Assembly (NCBI RefSeq): GCF_947623445.1
Contig: NC_135241.1
Location: 6,016,501 to 6,080,500 of the forward strand
Length of the DNA: 64,000 nt
Direction of reading: 5' to 3'
From: Clavelina lepadiformis
Taxonomy: Eukaryota; Chordata; Ascidiacea; Aplousobranchia; Clavelinidae
Part shown: positions 1 to 10,831 of the stretch, in pieces
Layout: every line of letters starts with the position of its first letter
Numbering within the stretch: the stretch's first letter is position 1
Program-made: the position numbers and the translations under genes
The notes under the pieces: generated by a model
What the model was told of the DNA's origin: nothing
Database searches by the model: none
What the model saw: only the letters and a program-made list of their open reading frames with translations

Positions 1-760
1 TTCTTTTTCTTCTTATGTTTTTGGAAAGTAATCCTGCGAGAATCTCATCATACTTAAACTTACTTGCAGCAAAAGGATTGCTGTTAGCGCAATGCTCTAA
101 CAAGATGAAAGCGTTTGTCAACTTTTTAGTGGAAGAACGAGATAATCTGGTTAAAGGTTCTGTGGATGCAACGATCAAAAACAGCGGCAAATCAGCAACA
201 GCGTTTGATGTTTTACAGTGGTTAGCTAAATCACACCTACTTGATTCAACAAGTACGTAGGCCTACCATATTTATGCTTGTGTCTGAAACTTTATCTTAC
301 CATTGGTGTTTCAATTGCGAGTTGTGAGAGGAGTTTCTCAAAGCTCAAAATGATAAAGTCCTATTTACGTTCTACCATGAATGATGATCGGCTATCAGCT
401 CTATCGATTCTTTCTATAGAAAGACATTATACGTTCAAAAACTTGATTTTGAAGATATTATCGCTTATTTTGCTTCGGCGAAAGCTCGAAAAGTTCAATT
501 TTGAGGCGGTTATTGATCTTTTATTTGCCTAATACATTTGTTCTCCATTTTTTATCTTTTATTTTAGGCCTTAACGCTGAGACAGTGTGGCTTCTTTCTC
601 AAGCAATATAGAACTTCTGAGACGCGGCACATTATCTGTAATTATTTTTATTGAAAAGATTGCGTGAACATGAAACTATACTTCAAAATTTGCTGCAGTC
701 TACATAGGGCGGCATTTTCATCGAAAGCCAGGGGCGGCAGCATATGCTCCTACGCCACTG
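1..760 (+). mobile_element. hAT transposon, 3' part with transposase C-terminus
   Basis: Reading on +, fragments at 15-260 and 278-532 encode the end of a hAT transposase. The segment with IASCERSFSKLKMIKSYLRS is the hAT C-terminal dimerisation region of the TTF/ZMYM-like kind. The two pieces are in different frames, so the copy is dead. The element seems to end at 760: the last bases read TACGCCACTG, the complement of the common hAT terminus CAGTGGCGTA. The 8 bases after it (CAGTGCTT) would be the target duplication, but the left end lies outside the window, so this cannot be tested. Confidence 0.7.
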
Positions 761-3317
761 CAGTGCTTAATAGTATAAGTTCACATATATAAATGTTATA
801 TAGCTGTCACGTTTCGCCTAACTGATTCTATTTGTTTTAGTTCTGTTCAATTCTGTTTTTAATAAAGCCTAAGTTGCTCGAATTTAATGTTTGAGTTTCA
901 AGGTTATGACATCTACCAACAGTTAATGTAATAGCATTGAGACTGATACGCTTAGCTATGTTCAACTGTATCAAATTACTGGCAGCTAGTTACATTTAAC
1001 GCGACTGTACGACTTTCTACAGCAGGCCAAAGTACATATGAGAAAAAGGCATGACGTAATATGATCGCATAAGTTGCAGCGGCATACAGGAAACTGTGTT
1101 GGCATAGCGTTAAACTTTACTGATACTACACTTAAGGACGAGAATTCTATGTTTTACACAATTTTATATTACATTAATTGATATAATTATCACAGATTAA
1201 ATGCCTTATTTTAAACCTGGTTTATTTCTGATCGTCGCTGGTGCATACCGTTAGTAAAGATCAACAGTAGTTGATCGCAGATCAAAAGTAATCTGTACTT
1301 GATCGTTTTTGGTGCATCCCACCCTAAGTCTTTATTCTGTGATGGAAATTTTATCTGATGTCTATAATGGTAGATGTTTGTTTGGTGTTTTATGGCAGCA
1401 AGCTGAAAGTGCTGAGCACCGCGTTGCACCAGTTTTTGCTTTTTTAGACCAGATTGCTCAGTGTGGCTGGAACAAAACCGAGATTTTCTTGTAAAAGGCT
1501 ATACGTTGCCTATCACAAACGGCGGACAGGCTAGGGCCGCGAGTCGCAGTGCACACCGAATTTGGCTTTTGTACCCCCGACATCTCTGAAAACTTCAATA
1601 CTCTGCAGCAATGTTCCCTCTAATTTTTCACGAGTCTGAGCAAACACTCTAACTTCCTGAGCGGTCTCTTGGACCACTGTCAGCAACATCAGACGTGCGC
1701 GTGGTCATTATTATGCGTTTATTCTATTTTTAATTCAGGTTGGATGTTTTTCTTGTGCGCAGCACAGATTTTCTGTGCGCGGAGACGGTGTCAGCAGTGC
1801 GCAGTTGCGCACGCGCGCAGCTTAGAGGAACATTACAGTCTGCAGTCCGGATTTTAGGGAAACCGCACAGTTTCCAGTGATATCTGTAATAAGTGAAATA
1901 AGTAATAAGTAAGGTTTTTTCAGTCGTGATTTCGGCACAAGATTTTTCCTCTTCATTGGAACCCCCTCCTTCCCTTGCCGTTCGTTTTTTGCTTCATTTT
2001 TCTCCTTAGGTGTCTTGTTTTTAATTTTTTCGCTGACGGCAGACGTTTCCTTCTAACACCTACAGATGAGTGCTACTTCTATAAAAGATCATCCACGGGC
2101 GCCAACTTAGGGAGTGCAGGCGGGCGTGCCCAAAATTCGGTAAGATTTTGCGTTTTTTTTTTAATTCAAGGACGCATTAAAACGTTCAAAATTTTACTAA
2201 ATTAAATTTTTAATAATCTCTGACTGGTTTCTTATCGTGTCAATGTAAGCACACAGCTTCATCTCTGGAAATCGTTTTGTAGCCTATAGGCTAGCCCTAT
2301 AATGTAGTATAAAGACCTGTTTAAGTATAAACTATTCTTTCGTTTTTACTTCATAAATGTGGAAATGTGTTAAAAAGCATAACAAAATTGGTTTATTTTT
2401 GTCAAAATCTGCAGTGTAACAAGTTTTTTTTCATTAATGCACACTTTAACAGCGTCCCACCTACTTTACAATTAACTGCGTGTCCATATTTTTAACCCTG
2501 CAACTTGCAGCGTATTCTGGGTGAGGAGCGTGGATTGTTCTCTTTCTTCTTGAGATGGTTTTTCTTTTTTAACTCCTTGACGTATGTTATGTATCCTGCA
2601 CAACGCACTTGGACGAAAAGATGCTAAAATAAATCCGAGCGCTTGCAGTTTGAACTTTATTTCTTGTCATTTTGAGCAATGTATTTTTGTTTCAAAGTAA
2701 TAAAGTATATTATTTTGTTAAACGTTGAATATATGAGATTAGCAGATATCCATTTTTGTTTTGCGAAAGTGATAATTAAGTCCATTTTGCGAGCGGTGTG
2801 TTCGCTCGATCTGTTCTCGTATGTAGGGTAATAGGTAGGTAGGTAATTTACCATTGTTATGTCGGGTGTCCGCATGAAAATGTTTCAGTTACGTCAAGCG
2901 TTTTCAATCATCAACAATGTACATTATAATAAGCGTTAATGCATACTTTGCTTTGATTGGGTGGTCATATTCGTCTTAAAAAAATGTCGTAATACCAATT
3001 TTCCAAATAAAAAAATACAACTCCTCGAAATTTTCTTAAATTTTTTCTAAAGAAGTGTTTCACTTTTCATATATCAAATCTAAGCAACGTGGGACATATT
3101 ACGATTACATTTTTACGCCGTTTGAAAGGAATATTTAGAGAAACTTTTGCAATTACTTAACCACAAAACTTGACCTGCTTTGCGCATGGAGTGAGTTACT
3201 TAAATGACGTCACGACGGAACTTGATGACGTCACACCGCACGCCCAGTTGTTTTTCTAAGCTGGCGCCTATGTGTTATTTAGTCTATTTCTTTAAAGTAA
3301 AGTTGGTCACCCTAAAT
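761..3317. other. intergenic, no gene seen
   Basis: No ORF here resembles a known protein. It contains one MITE-like inverted repeat (1609-1838, listed separately), T-rich tracts around 1975-2200 and otherwise AT-rich unique-looking sequence. Confidence 0.5.
1609..1838. mobile_element. hAT-like MITE (AATGTTCCCTCTAA ends)
   Basis: Left end AATGTTCCCTCTAA (from 1610) is matched in inverse by TTAGAGGAACATT near 1822-1834, about 225 bp away. The inner side of the right end is rich in GCGC (GCGCACGCGCGCAGCTTAGAGG), as in a widespread vertebrate hAT MITE family. TCTGCAG occurs just outside both ends and may be part of a target duplication. Confidence 0.5.
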
Positions 3318-4330
3318 CAGGGGTGGGAAAACTTTTTAGCTCGAGGGCCGCATTCAGAATCTGAAATTGTTCGAGGGACGCACTATAGTATAATCAAGAT
3401 TACAAGCCAAAACATAAAATCTAGAATAGTCAAAATACAAGCTTTTATTTAATTTTAAAGTGACCAAAGAAATGGAGATTTTATATATATATTACATAAA
3501 AGATATACAAAACGTTTGTTTCAATTATTTCTTTGAATACAACCCACATGTATCAGAAGCATTAATGAGATTATTGCAGTTGGTCAGGGTCATTAACCAA
3601 CTTCTCAAAATTAGGGATGAAGTTGGTTGTGCTGATTCTTAAAACAGATTGGAGATTTGAATCTGTGAGCAGTGACCTGTTCTTAGATTTGCTGATTTTC
3701 GTTACTGAGAAAGTCTGCTCGCAAATGTACGGTGATGTAAATATCACAAACAACTTTCTTGCAAAATTTTTGAGATTTTTAAATTTTTCTGAATTAGAGA
3801 TGCATAAAATTCAATCAGTGATTTGCTTTCACTCATTTTCTTAAAAGAGTCATCGGTATACAAATCTATTATTTCTAACTGCAGCTCTTCAATTGTTGTT
3901 TCAATATCACAGGCAAAAGGTGAGCTAAGTTAATTGAACTGGCCTTCCATTGCTTTGAAATTGCCAAATCGTTTGATAAATTCCCCATGTAATGCTAACA
4001 GCTGAGAACTGTAATTCTCTGACAATTCTCGTGTGACGTTGATTTGGGTTCTTAAAAGTGGAAAATGAACAAAGTTTTGCTCTTAGCAAAAAGTTAAGTT
4101 TCATTTGAAAGGCTTTTACTTCCCGGTACATTTCATGAGCAAATATACCTTTACCTTGAAGTTTCGTGTGCAGTTCGTTTATCTTTTGCATTATGCCGAC
4201 AGAAAATGCAAAATCACATGCCCATTCCTTATGCCCCATTTTCCTTAAAAAGTAACAAGAAATATTTTTAATATTGAAAAACATGACAATCTCTGTTTTG
4301 ATCCTCCATGTTCTCCGAGACATAAGTATG
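3318..4330 (-). mobile_element. hAT element, truncated (CAGGGGTGGG family)
   Basis: The terminus CAGGGGTGGGAAAACTTTTT at 3318 is a classical hAT inverted-repeat end followed by the GAGGGCCGCA subterminal motif. Behind it on - lie remnants of a transposase related to vertebrate GTF2IRD2/Charlie-like hATs. Region 3571-3753 has YICEQTFSVTKISKSKNRS and LLTDSNLQSVLRIST (dimerisation helix), and 3925-4323 has INELHTKLQGKGIFAHEMY. Frames are broken and there is no opposite terminus, so this is a 3' fragment. It belongs to the same family as the element at 26120-26886. Confidence 0.8.
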
Positions 4331-5026
4331 GCTTCTATTTTCGATTAAACTTCAGGCTTTGTTTGGGCTGTGCATATTTAGGTTATGTTTAAAAAGGTAA
4401 GGTAAATAGACCAATCCAATTCAGTACCAACCAAAAGCATATATGCAAAAAAGGTTTTGAAAAAACTTTCAGACCCCACTCATGAGCCGTAAAGTTTTCA
4501 CTTAAAAATTGGAAAATTTTCCAAACTGGAAATTGTGAGAAACTTAAATTTATAGCACTGTGAGAAATTAAAAATATTTTTTTTTAATATTCTTGTAAAT
4601 ATGACATCAGCAAACATCTTTAAAAAGTATTTTTCCATTGTGTTTAGTTACTAAAGCAGGATTGTACCTCTAAAATTTGCACAACTTATAGTTCGTATAT
4701 ATGCCACATTTTGGATTTTGTTCATCATAAATTTAGGCTACGGTTCTGAAGCCCAATTTGTTGCTTCTATAATACTGAGCGATTATATATACAGCACACA
4801 ATGAATGCAACAGCAAAAAGTGATAAGAAAATTGTTATCAAGATTTTGCCATAAACTAAACCCGACAATACAATTTAGTGATTTTTAGAGTAGTAATGTT
4901 GACCTCAACTAGTATGGTTTGTCAATAGCATTTGGCTACAGCTCTTTTCTAGTCTGATGAACACTCATTTGAGTATTTGACTAGTAATAAAGGTTATTTC
5001 CTGTTCCAGCATTCTTACATTTAAAT
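4331..5026. other. intergenic, upstream of SDR1
   Basis: AT-rich sequence without a recognisable gene. CTGTTCCAG at about 5001-5009, 18 bp before the SDR1 start codon, resembles a splice acceptor. In other SDR copies a similar TTTCCAGCATTTATTT-like block precedes the ATG. It could be the acceptor of a 5'-UTR intron or of spliced-leader trans-splicing; the sequence alone does not decide. Confidence 0.35.
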
Positions 5027-6563
5027 ATGGAAAGGTGGGTAGGTAAGGTGGCTTTAATTACTGGGGCTTCAGAGGGCATTGGTGCTTCAATAGCTGAAAA
5101 ATTAGTTCAGAGTGAAATGAAAGTGATTGGTTGTGCAAGAAATATAGACAAGCTCAATAAAACTGCATCCAAAATCAACAATGTTGGGCCTGGTGAGATG
5201 TATCCGTATCAGTGTGATTTAAATGAAGAATCTCAGGTACTTGGAATGTTTCAGTTCATCAGAGAAAAGTTTAAAACTCTGCATGTATGTGTAAACAATG
5301 CTGCTGTGATCCATGACACGTCAATTTTGGAAGGAAAAACAGAAGTATGCTGTTTGTTTGTATATTGTACTTGTAGAGGAAAGTGCTATGTTACAGGCCT
5401 GTAAGAGGTGTTAATTTAAAGTTCTGTGTTACTATATCTAACTAGCAACTATATCTAACCAAAGCGCTTTGCTGGGCCGAAAAGATATCAATTTTTTAAA
5501 TGAGTCCCGCACATTGAATAATTATGTGATAAAGTCATTGCTCTTAGCCTAGTTCAGATAGCGTAAATGGATATTAGAGCTTTATTTATTATTTTGTGGC
5601 CCATACCTTACACACCCGACTTGTTGTTTTCTCTAGTACAGCACTTTGTTAATTGATTGTAATTTGTAAGTCATTTCTTTGTGGTAAATTTGTCAGATAC
5701 TAAACATATGACTTGAACAAAGTATGTAAGGTATGGGCCACAAATAATTTCAGGAGACTTAAATATTGCTAACTTAGGTATGTATATGTATAAAAAAGAC
5801 AAATAGTTTGTATTGTTTCTTAATTGTATGTGTGTCATGTAAAATTAGGCACAAAACTGTATGTTTAAGGTTGAGTAATTAATTATTTTATAGTATGCTT
5901 GACGATTAAATACTCAATTGTTTAACTGTGTATAATATCATACAAACGCTTATTGACAGGAATGGAAACATATGCTGAATGTCAATGTATTAGCAGTACT
6001 GATATGTTCAAGGGAGTCAGTTAAGCTCATGAGGGAGTCAGAAGTGGATGATGGGCACATCATTAATTTGAACAGTGTGGCTGGGCATCGCATTGTCCAT
6101 AAACCTCTGTATGGTATTACAAAGTTTGCTTTGAGTGCAATCAACCAGGGTCTTAGGGTTGAGTTGATTGGAGCAAAAACTCATATCCGTTCAACACAGA
6201 TTTCACCTGGATTTGTGGAAACCTATCTTTTGGACAAGTTAGTAAATTTATACATGTTTTCCATGAAATTCTATGTCGAGAATGCAGTGGTTTTTTTTAT
6301 ACAGTATGATATTTGTATTTATATTGTGTTCTTTACAAATACATACAGTAAGTTTAAGGCATAAAAAATTGTTATTCAAATCATTTTGTTTCCCAACCTT
6401 ATCAAGAGTTTATCCTGGACAAGGAAAATGTGATAAGCTATTTTCGGAAATGGAATGCTTGAAGACAGAAGATATTTCTGAAGCAGTTTTGTATGTTTTG
6501 GGATCTCACCCTCGCGTTAATGTCAATGATATCATCATTCGACCAACAGAACAACTTGAGTAA
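5027..6563 (+). CDS. DHRS11: DHRS11-like short-chain dehydrogenase, SDR1 (3 exons, intact)
   Basis: Coding exons 5027-5344, 5960-6237 and 6407-6563 join in frame (phases 0 and 2, GT/AG introns) to 250 residues. The start MERWVGKVALITGAS mirrors the MERW start of vertebrate DHRS11 (260 aa). Classical SDR motifs are present: TGASEGIG cofactor loop, CARN (NADP-type pocket), NNAAV, catalytic Ser in NLNSVAGHR, catalytic YGITK, and the C-terminal NDIIIRPTEQ typical of DHRS11. The family is cytosolic NADPH-dependent 3-/17-ketosteroid and carbonyl reductases; the substrate here is inferred only. It is the most diverged of the five intact copies in the window. Intron 1 (615 bp) holds a small inverted-repeat MITE. 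Confidence 0.93.
5592..5747. mobile_element. MITE, inverted repeat in SDR1 intron 1
   Basis: TTGTGGCCCATACCTTACA at about 5594-5612 is repeated in inverse as TGTAAGGTATGGGCCACAA at about 5725-5743. It forms a roughly 155-bp foldback unit. No ORF. The superfamily is unclear. Confidence 0.7.
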
Positions 6564-8307
6564 AATTCTTGCATTTACTATGAAAACCTAAATATTGTCG
6601 GTTGTTATTTTTACCATATGTTCTATTTGTATCACATTTCTTTAGTTTTTATGTAATCAAGGATTTTTGTTCGGTAACCAAGCTCCAAGTAATAATTGCA
6701 GAAGAACATCATACAAATGGTTATAATAGAAAGTTTATAACACAACTTAAAACTTACTATATATCATGATTGTAGTAAAAATAGTGTTGCCATTTGGCAA
6801 CTTTTAACCTCGCACAGTGAGTCTCTGATGTTTACTGTAACTTTGTGTGTCGTGTTGGTACTGTGTGTTCCTGTTATTTCAGGAGTCATTTCCTGTTAGC
6901 TGTATGCATTTGCCAGGAAATGCAAGTTAATGATCCAATAATAATTAATTAATTAATAAGTGTTTTAATGATATGCACTTTCCTTGCCACACATACTTAC
7001 GTTCAATTTTGCTTATAATTACAGCTTGTTTATACTGTTTTAAGTGTAAATGATGTAGTGCAGAGAATCGACTGACCATGTACCAAACTTGTCGTACTAC
7101 TGACGGTACCAACTACCTTATCATACAGTATATAACGTATTAATCCATAAGTGTGTCAGCTTTTTTTAAACTTTTGGGCTGTATCAATATTCCATTTGGG
7201 TTCGATTGTGTCAGAAATTTCAAGAAAGTTGCTGCTTGTTTTTTACTGTTCTACTCATTTCTGCATGGTACCTAGTTGTATTGCTTGCGGTTGACTTTTT
7301 CATACTTAAAATGTTTCAGTTCACGGTTACCCTAGATTTGTGGCATACTTCTTAATGGACAAATTTGTGCTACAAGTAGAAGTAATACTGACATTTTAGT
7401 TTTTGAAGTTCAAGGTTGTTCCGATAAATATGGAAAAAGATTTCTTAAATGATGACTTGACTTGGTTTGTTATTGTGTGTTGATTAGCAAAAATGTTGAG
7501 AAAAATTTTTATGTAGGCTTTATTGTTCATTAATATTGCATACTTTCTTACTAATGAAATGTTTTTGTATTTCTCACATGTCTCTATTACATTTCGCACA
7601 CACAAACACTGAAAACAATAGAAAACAGTTATTAACCTGATGTAGTAATACCGTGGGGTAGTACATTATACCCGTATTTGCTTTTGTTTTTTGGACTTTA
7701 ATGTTCATTATGCATACGAGTTGTAACTCCCAACACTTCATTACATCTATTTCATTAGGATTGCTACATACTGGTAACAAAGCTTCAGAAACGCTTTTCA
7801 TTCTCACTCTCATTTTTCTATTAATTATGCAAGTTTTCTTACGCTTAAGTCAACGTCAACAGATAAGCACTTAATGCTTTTGTATTATGGTGTTTATGCA
7901 AAATGTTTTACAAATGCAGTGTTTAATTAAAGGATTGTGTTTCATGGGCCAAATAATTTTTAGTTTTGGTAAATTTAAACATATATACATAAAATAGTAT
8001 TTGATGCAGAATGTTGTATATGCAAGCGAAATGCTTGAAAATGTGATTGTTTGACATTGTATTACACCAATGCCAAAAATGTATGGACTGTTTTTGTTAA
8101 ATACTATATGTTAATAAATAATAATAATCAACTAATGGATCATAAACAAAACTGTGAAGATTGTGTGCTGAAACGTTTTCCTGGAGAACACATATCATTA
8201 CTGTTGTTAACCTCCATTGTTAACAAATATTTTGCAGCTAGGTGAATTGGATTTGTATATATAGTTGCAATGATCAGAACAGGGATTGTATTGAAATACT
8301 TTTAACA
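6564..8307. other. intergenic between SDR1 and TRAPPC3
   Basis: 1.7 kb of AT-rich sequence. I see no coding exon and no clear repeat. TATTTTGCAG at about 8227-8236, some 70 bp before the TRAPPC3 ATG, looks like a splice or trans-splice acceptor. Confidence 0.4.
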
Positions 8308-8850
8308 ATGTCAAAGCAACCTGGACGTGGATTGGAAAGCAGAAAACTTGTTGGGGAGTTGTTTACATTAACGTATGGTGCGTTGGTCTCCCAACTAATT
8401 AAGGATTATGATAACGACGATGAGATAAATAAGCAGTTGGACAAAATGGGTTACAATATTGGAATACGCTTGGTTGAAGATTTCATGGCTCGCTCAAATG
8501 TTGACAAGTGTCAAGATTTTCGTGAAACAGCGGAAGTTTTGTCAAAGATGGCTTTTAAAATGTACTTAAATATTTCGCCGACAATAGCAAACTGGTCACC
8601 AGCCAATGACGAATTTTCATTTATTCTTGACAACAATCCTCTGGTGGAGTTTGTCGAACTTCCAGATGATCATCCTGACCTCAATTATTCTAATATCTTA
8701 TGTGGTGCTATTAGGGGAGCACTGGAAATGCTGCAGCTTGAAGTGGAAACTTGGTTTTCTAAAGATGTGCTGAAAGGGGACAATATTACTGAACTAAGAG
8801 TAAAATACATTAAAAGACTTACAGATGCTTTGCCTGCGGGTGAAGATTAG
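8308..8850 (+). CDS. TRAPPC3: TRAPPC3 (Bet3), TRAPP complex subunit 3
   Basis: A single exon encodes 180 residues, exactly the length of human TRAPPC3. Landmarks: SRKLVGELFTLTYGALV, NKQLDKMGYNIG, FMARSNVDKCQDFRETAEV, NWSPANDEFSFILDNNPLV, FVELPDDHPDLNYSNILCG and the closing LPAGED. The Cys in NVDKCQDF sits where mammalian Bet3 carries its palmitoylated Cys68. Bet3 is a core subunit of TRAPP I/II/III, tethering factors and Rab1/Ypt1 exchange factor at ER-to-Golgi and Golgi membranes. An in-frame ATG-less extension lies upstream; the ATG at 8308 matches the family N-terminus. The lack of introns is unlike the neighbouring genes: it could be the native state or an intact retrocopy. Confidence 0.96.
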   Translation: MSKQPGRGLESRKLVGELFTLTYGALVSQLIKDYDNDDEINKQLDKMGYNIGIRLVEDFMARSNVDKCQDFRETAEVLSKMAFKMYLNISPTIANWSPANDEFSFILDNNPLVEFVELPDDHPDLNYSNILCGAIRGALEMLQLEVETWFSKDVLKGDNITELRVKYIKRLTDALPAGED

Positions 8851-9301
8851 TTGCTCATACTTATTGGATCTCATTGCTTGTATTTATGAGCTAATCTTCC
8901 GAAGAGTCTTGGTTGACGGCTGCTCGTGAACATACCCTATTAATAGTGATGTGATTGCAAGATCACATGGTAAATGTTTCAACAGTTTCCTGACTATTGT
9001 TATCAAGGCTGCGCAAATCAAAGTTATCCAGTGACTTTCCCATGTTATTTAACACATAGTTGAACATTACAAAATTTGTATGGTTCTTCTGTAGATAGAT
9101 TTTTGAACATAATCAGGCGTTGCAGTTTTGAAGACATGAAAATATTTTTAAATGTAATCAAACTTAAAAAAACAATGTTGTTGACACTTGGAAGTGAAAT
9201 ATTTATGTGTTTTGTATCTGTAATGACTTTTTAGTTGCATGCTTAGAACATCACCAATCATAGCTGCCAAAAACTGGAAAGTAAACAATTTAATTACTCT
9301 T
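8851..9301. other. intergenic, downstream of TRAPPC3
   Basis: AT-rich, no gene. The last 50 bp or so (9250-9301, around ACATCACCAATCATAGCTGCC) are paralogous to 44845-44905, upstream of SDR5. They therefore belong to the ancient duplicated block that also gave the SDR2 pseudogene. Confidence 0.5.
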
Positions 9302-9302
9302 A

Positions 9303-10530
9303 AGGGGATATGGAATCATTCTCAACCTATTTTCTAAAAAAGGATAAAAATACGCTGATACCGAAAATATAAAAGAAATTCTCTACCTTTTTCGTCAACA
9401 ACCTATTTGGCGAAACTGTTTTAAAACATTGTACCGAGAACGGATGTGACGTCACCAGAGTTGCTGGCGTTCGATCATGGTTCAAGTGCATATCAGTTCA
9501 ACGGAAAGTTGCTGTTGCAAGACTTGTTTAGGCGTATTTAGTGCGCATGTTGAATAATTTTTTATATTATTTCATTAACAGATGATTGACTAATTGTAAA
9601 AGGCGTTTTTAATTAAACAAATCTTGCCTGTATGAGCATTGTGTGGCCTTAGCTCTAGGTAGTATAAGCCTATTATTAAGAAACTATGTACAATTTTATT
9701 TGGCTTTCGGCTTTTCAATGTTGTTCATAAATGCAAACTTTCAGGTTCTACCAATACAAAGTATTGCGCAGTTTGCAAACAGTCCAACCCAGATCATTAC
9801 ATCTATTTTTAAAAACGAAACTTGTACCTACAATTCAAAATACTTTCTCACTCAACTGGTGAGTCTATTGTAAAACAAGCTGACATCACAAATTAAATAC
9901 TTGAGGTCTAATATCCGAAGTAACTAATGCAACACATGTTTCTGTACTTGACCGTAAGGTTGATCCTATCTGCCTACTGTTCTAGCTGGTGACTAGCTTC
10001 TTTTCTCTCACGGTCCTACTTGACAATCTAGCCAACCCTATTTAAGTCACTCAGGAAACCGTTATCTTAATGTTTTGTTACATTTGGTAGGATCTGAAAG
10101 TTTGCATTTATGAACATTAAACTGAGAGCTGAATAGGCCTAATCAAACTGTATATAATTTCTAAGGCTAGGCTTAGACTACCTCGAGCTAAGGCCACACA
10201 ATGAACATACAGATAAGACTGGTTTAATTAAAAACGGCTCTTACAATTAGTCAATCATCCGTTAATGAAAAAACATAAAAAATTATTCAACATGCGCACT
10301 AAATTCGCCTAAACAAGTCTTGCAACAGCAACTTTCCATTGAACTGATATGCACTTGAACCATTATCAAACACCAACAACGTTGGTGACGTCACATCCGT
10401 TTACTGCAAATTTTTTTAAATGGTTTTGCCAATAAGTCTTTAACGAAAAAAGACAGAAAAATTTCTTTCAGATCTTCGGATTCAGCAAATTTTTTTATTT
10501 TTTTAGAAAATACATTGAAAATGACTTTAG
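9303..10530. mobile_element. long-inverted-repeat DNA element, non-autonomous
   Basis: Arms of about 400 bp (9303-9750 and about 10095-10530) are diverged inverted copies. Shared blocks include CGGATGTGACGTCACCA, GGTTCAAGTGCATATCAGTT, TTGCAAGACTTGTTTAGGCG, TTGACTAATTGTAA and GAAAGTTTGCA. The left terminus sits in TTAAGGGGATATGG, the right in CTTTAGTTTCCCTTTGA (inverse TCAAAGGGAAACTAAAG). This TTAA plus GGG form recalls Kolobok-type ends but is degenerate on the right. No transposase is visible. The paralogous locus at about 44900 reads TTAATTATTCTAAAGCAGAC with no element, an empty site. Confidence 0.7.
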
Positions 10531-10831
10531 TTTCCCTTTGAGCAAAGAAGTGCTGCTCAATACAGATGATGCTGTTGTTTTGGATTTGTCGTGAAAATTT
10601 GCGTAATAAACTGTAATTCATTTGATACGAACTTTGAATCAATGGTTGGGAAAAGAATATTTAATTAAGAATTAACTAAGTTAATTAAACTGGGAAAAGA
10701 ATCTACAGTATAACACAGAATTTAAATTATCCAGTGCATTAGCCACATTTTACAATTACATGCTTGTGTTCTTTGCTAGCATTTATTTCCATTACAGTAT
10801 TATCATAAGCCACAATTTCGCTTCTAAAATA

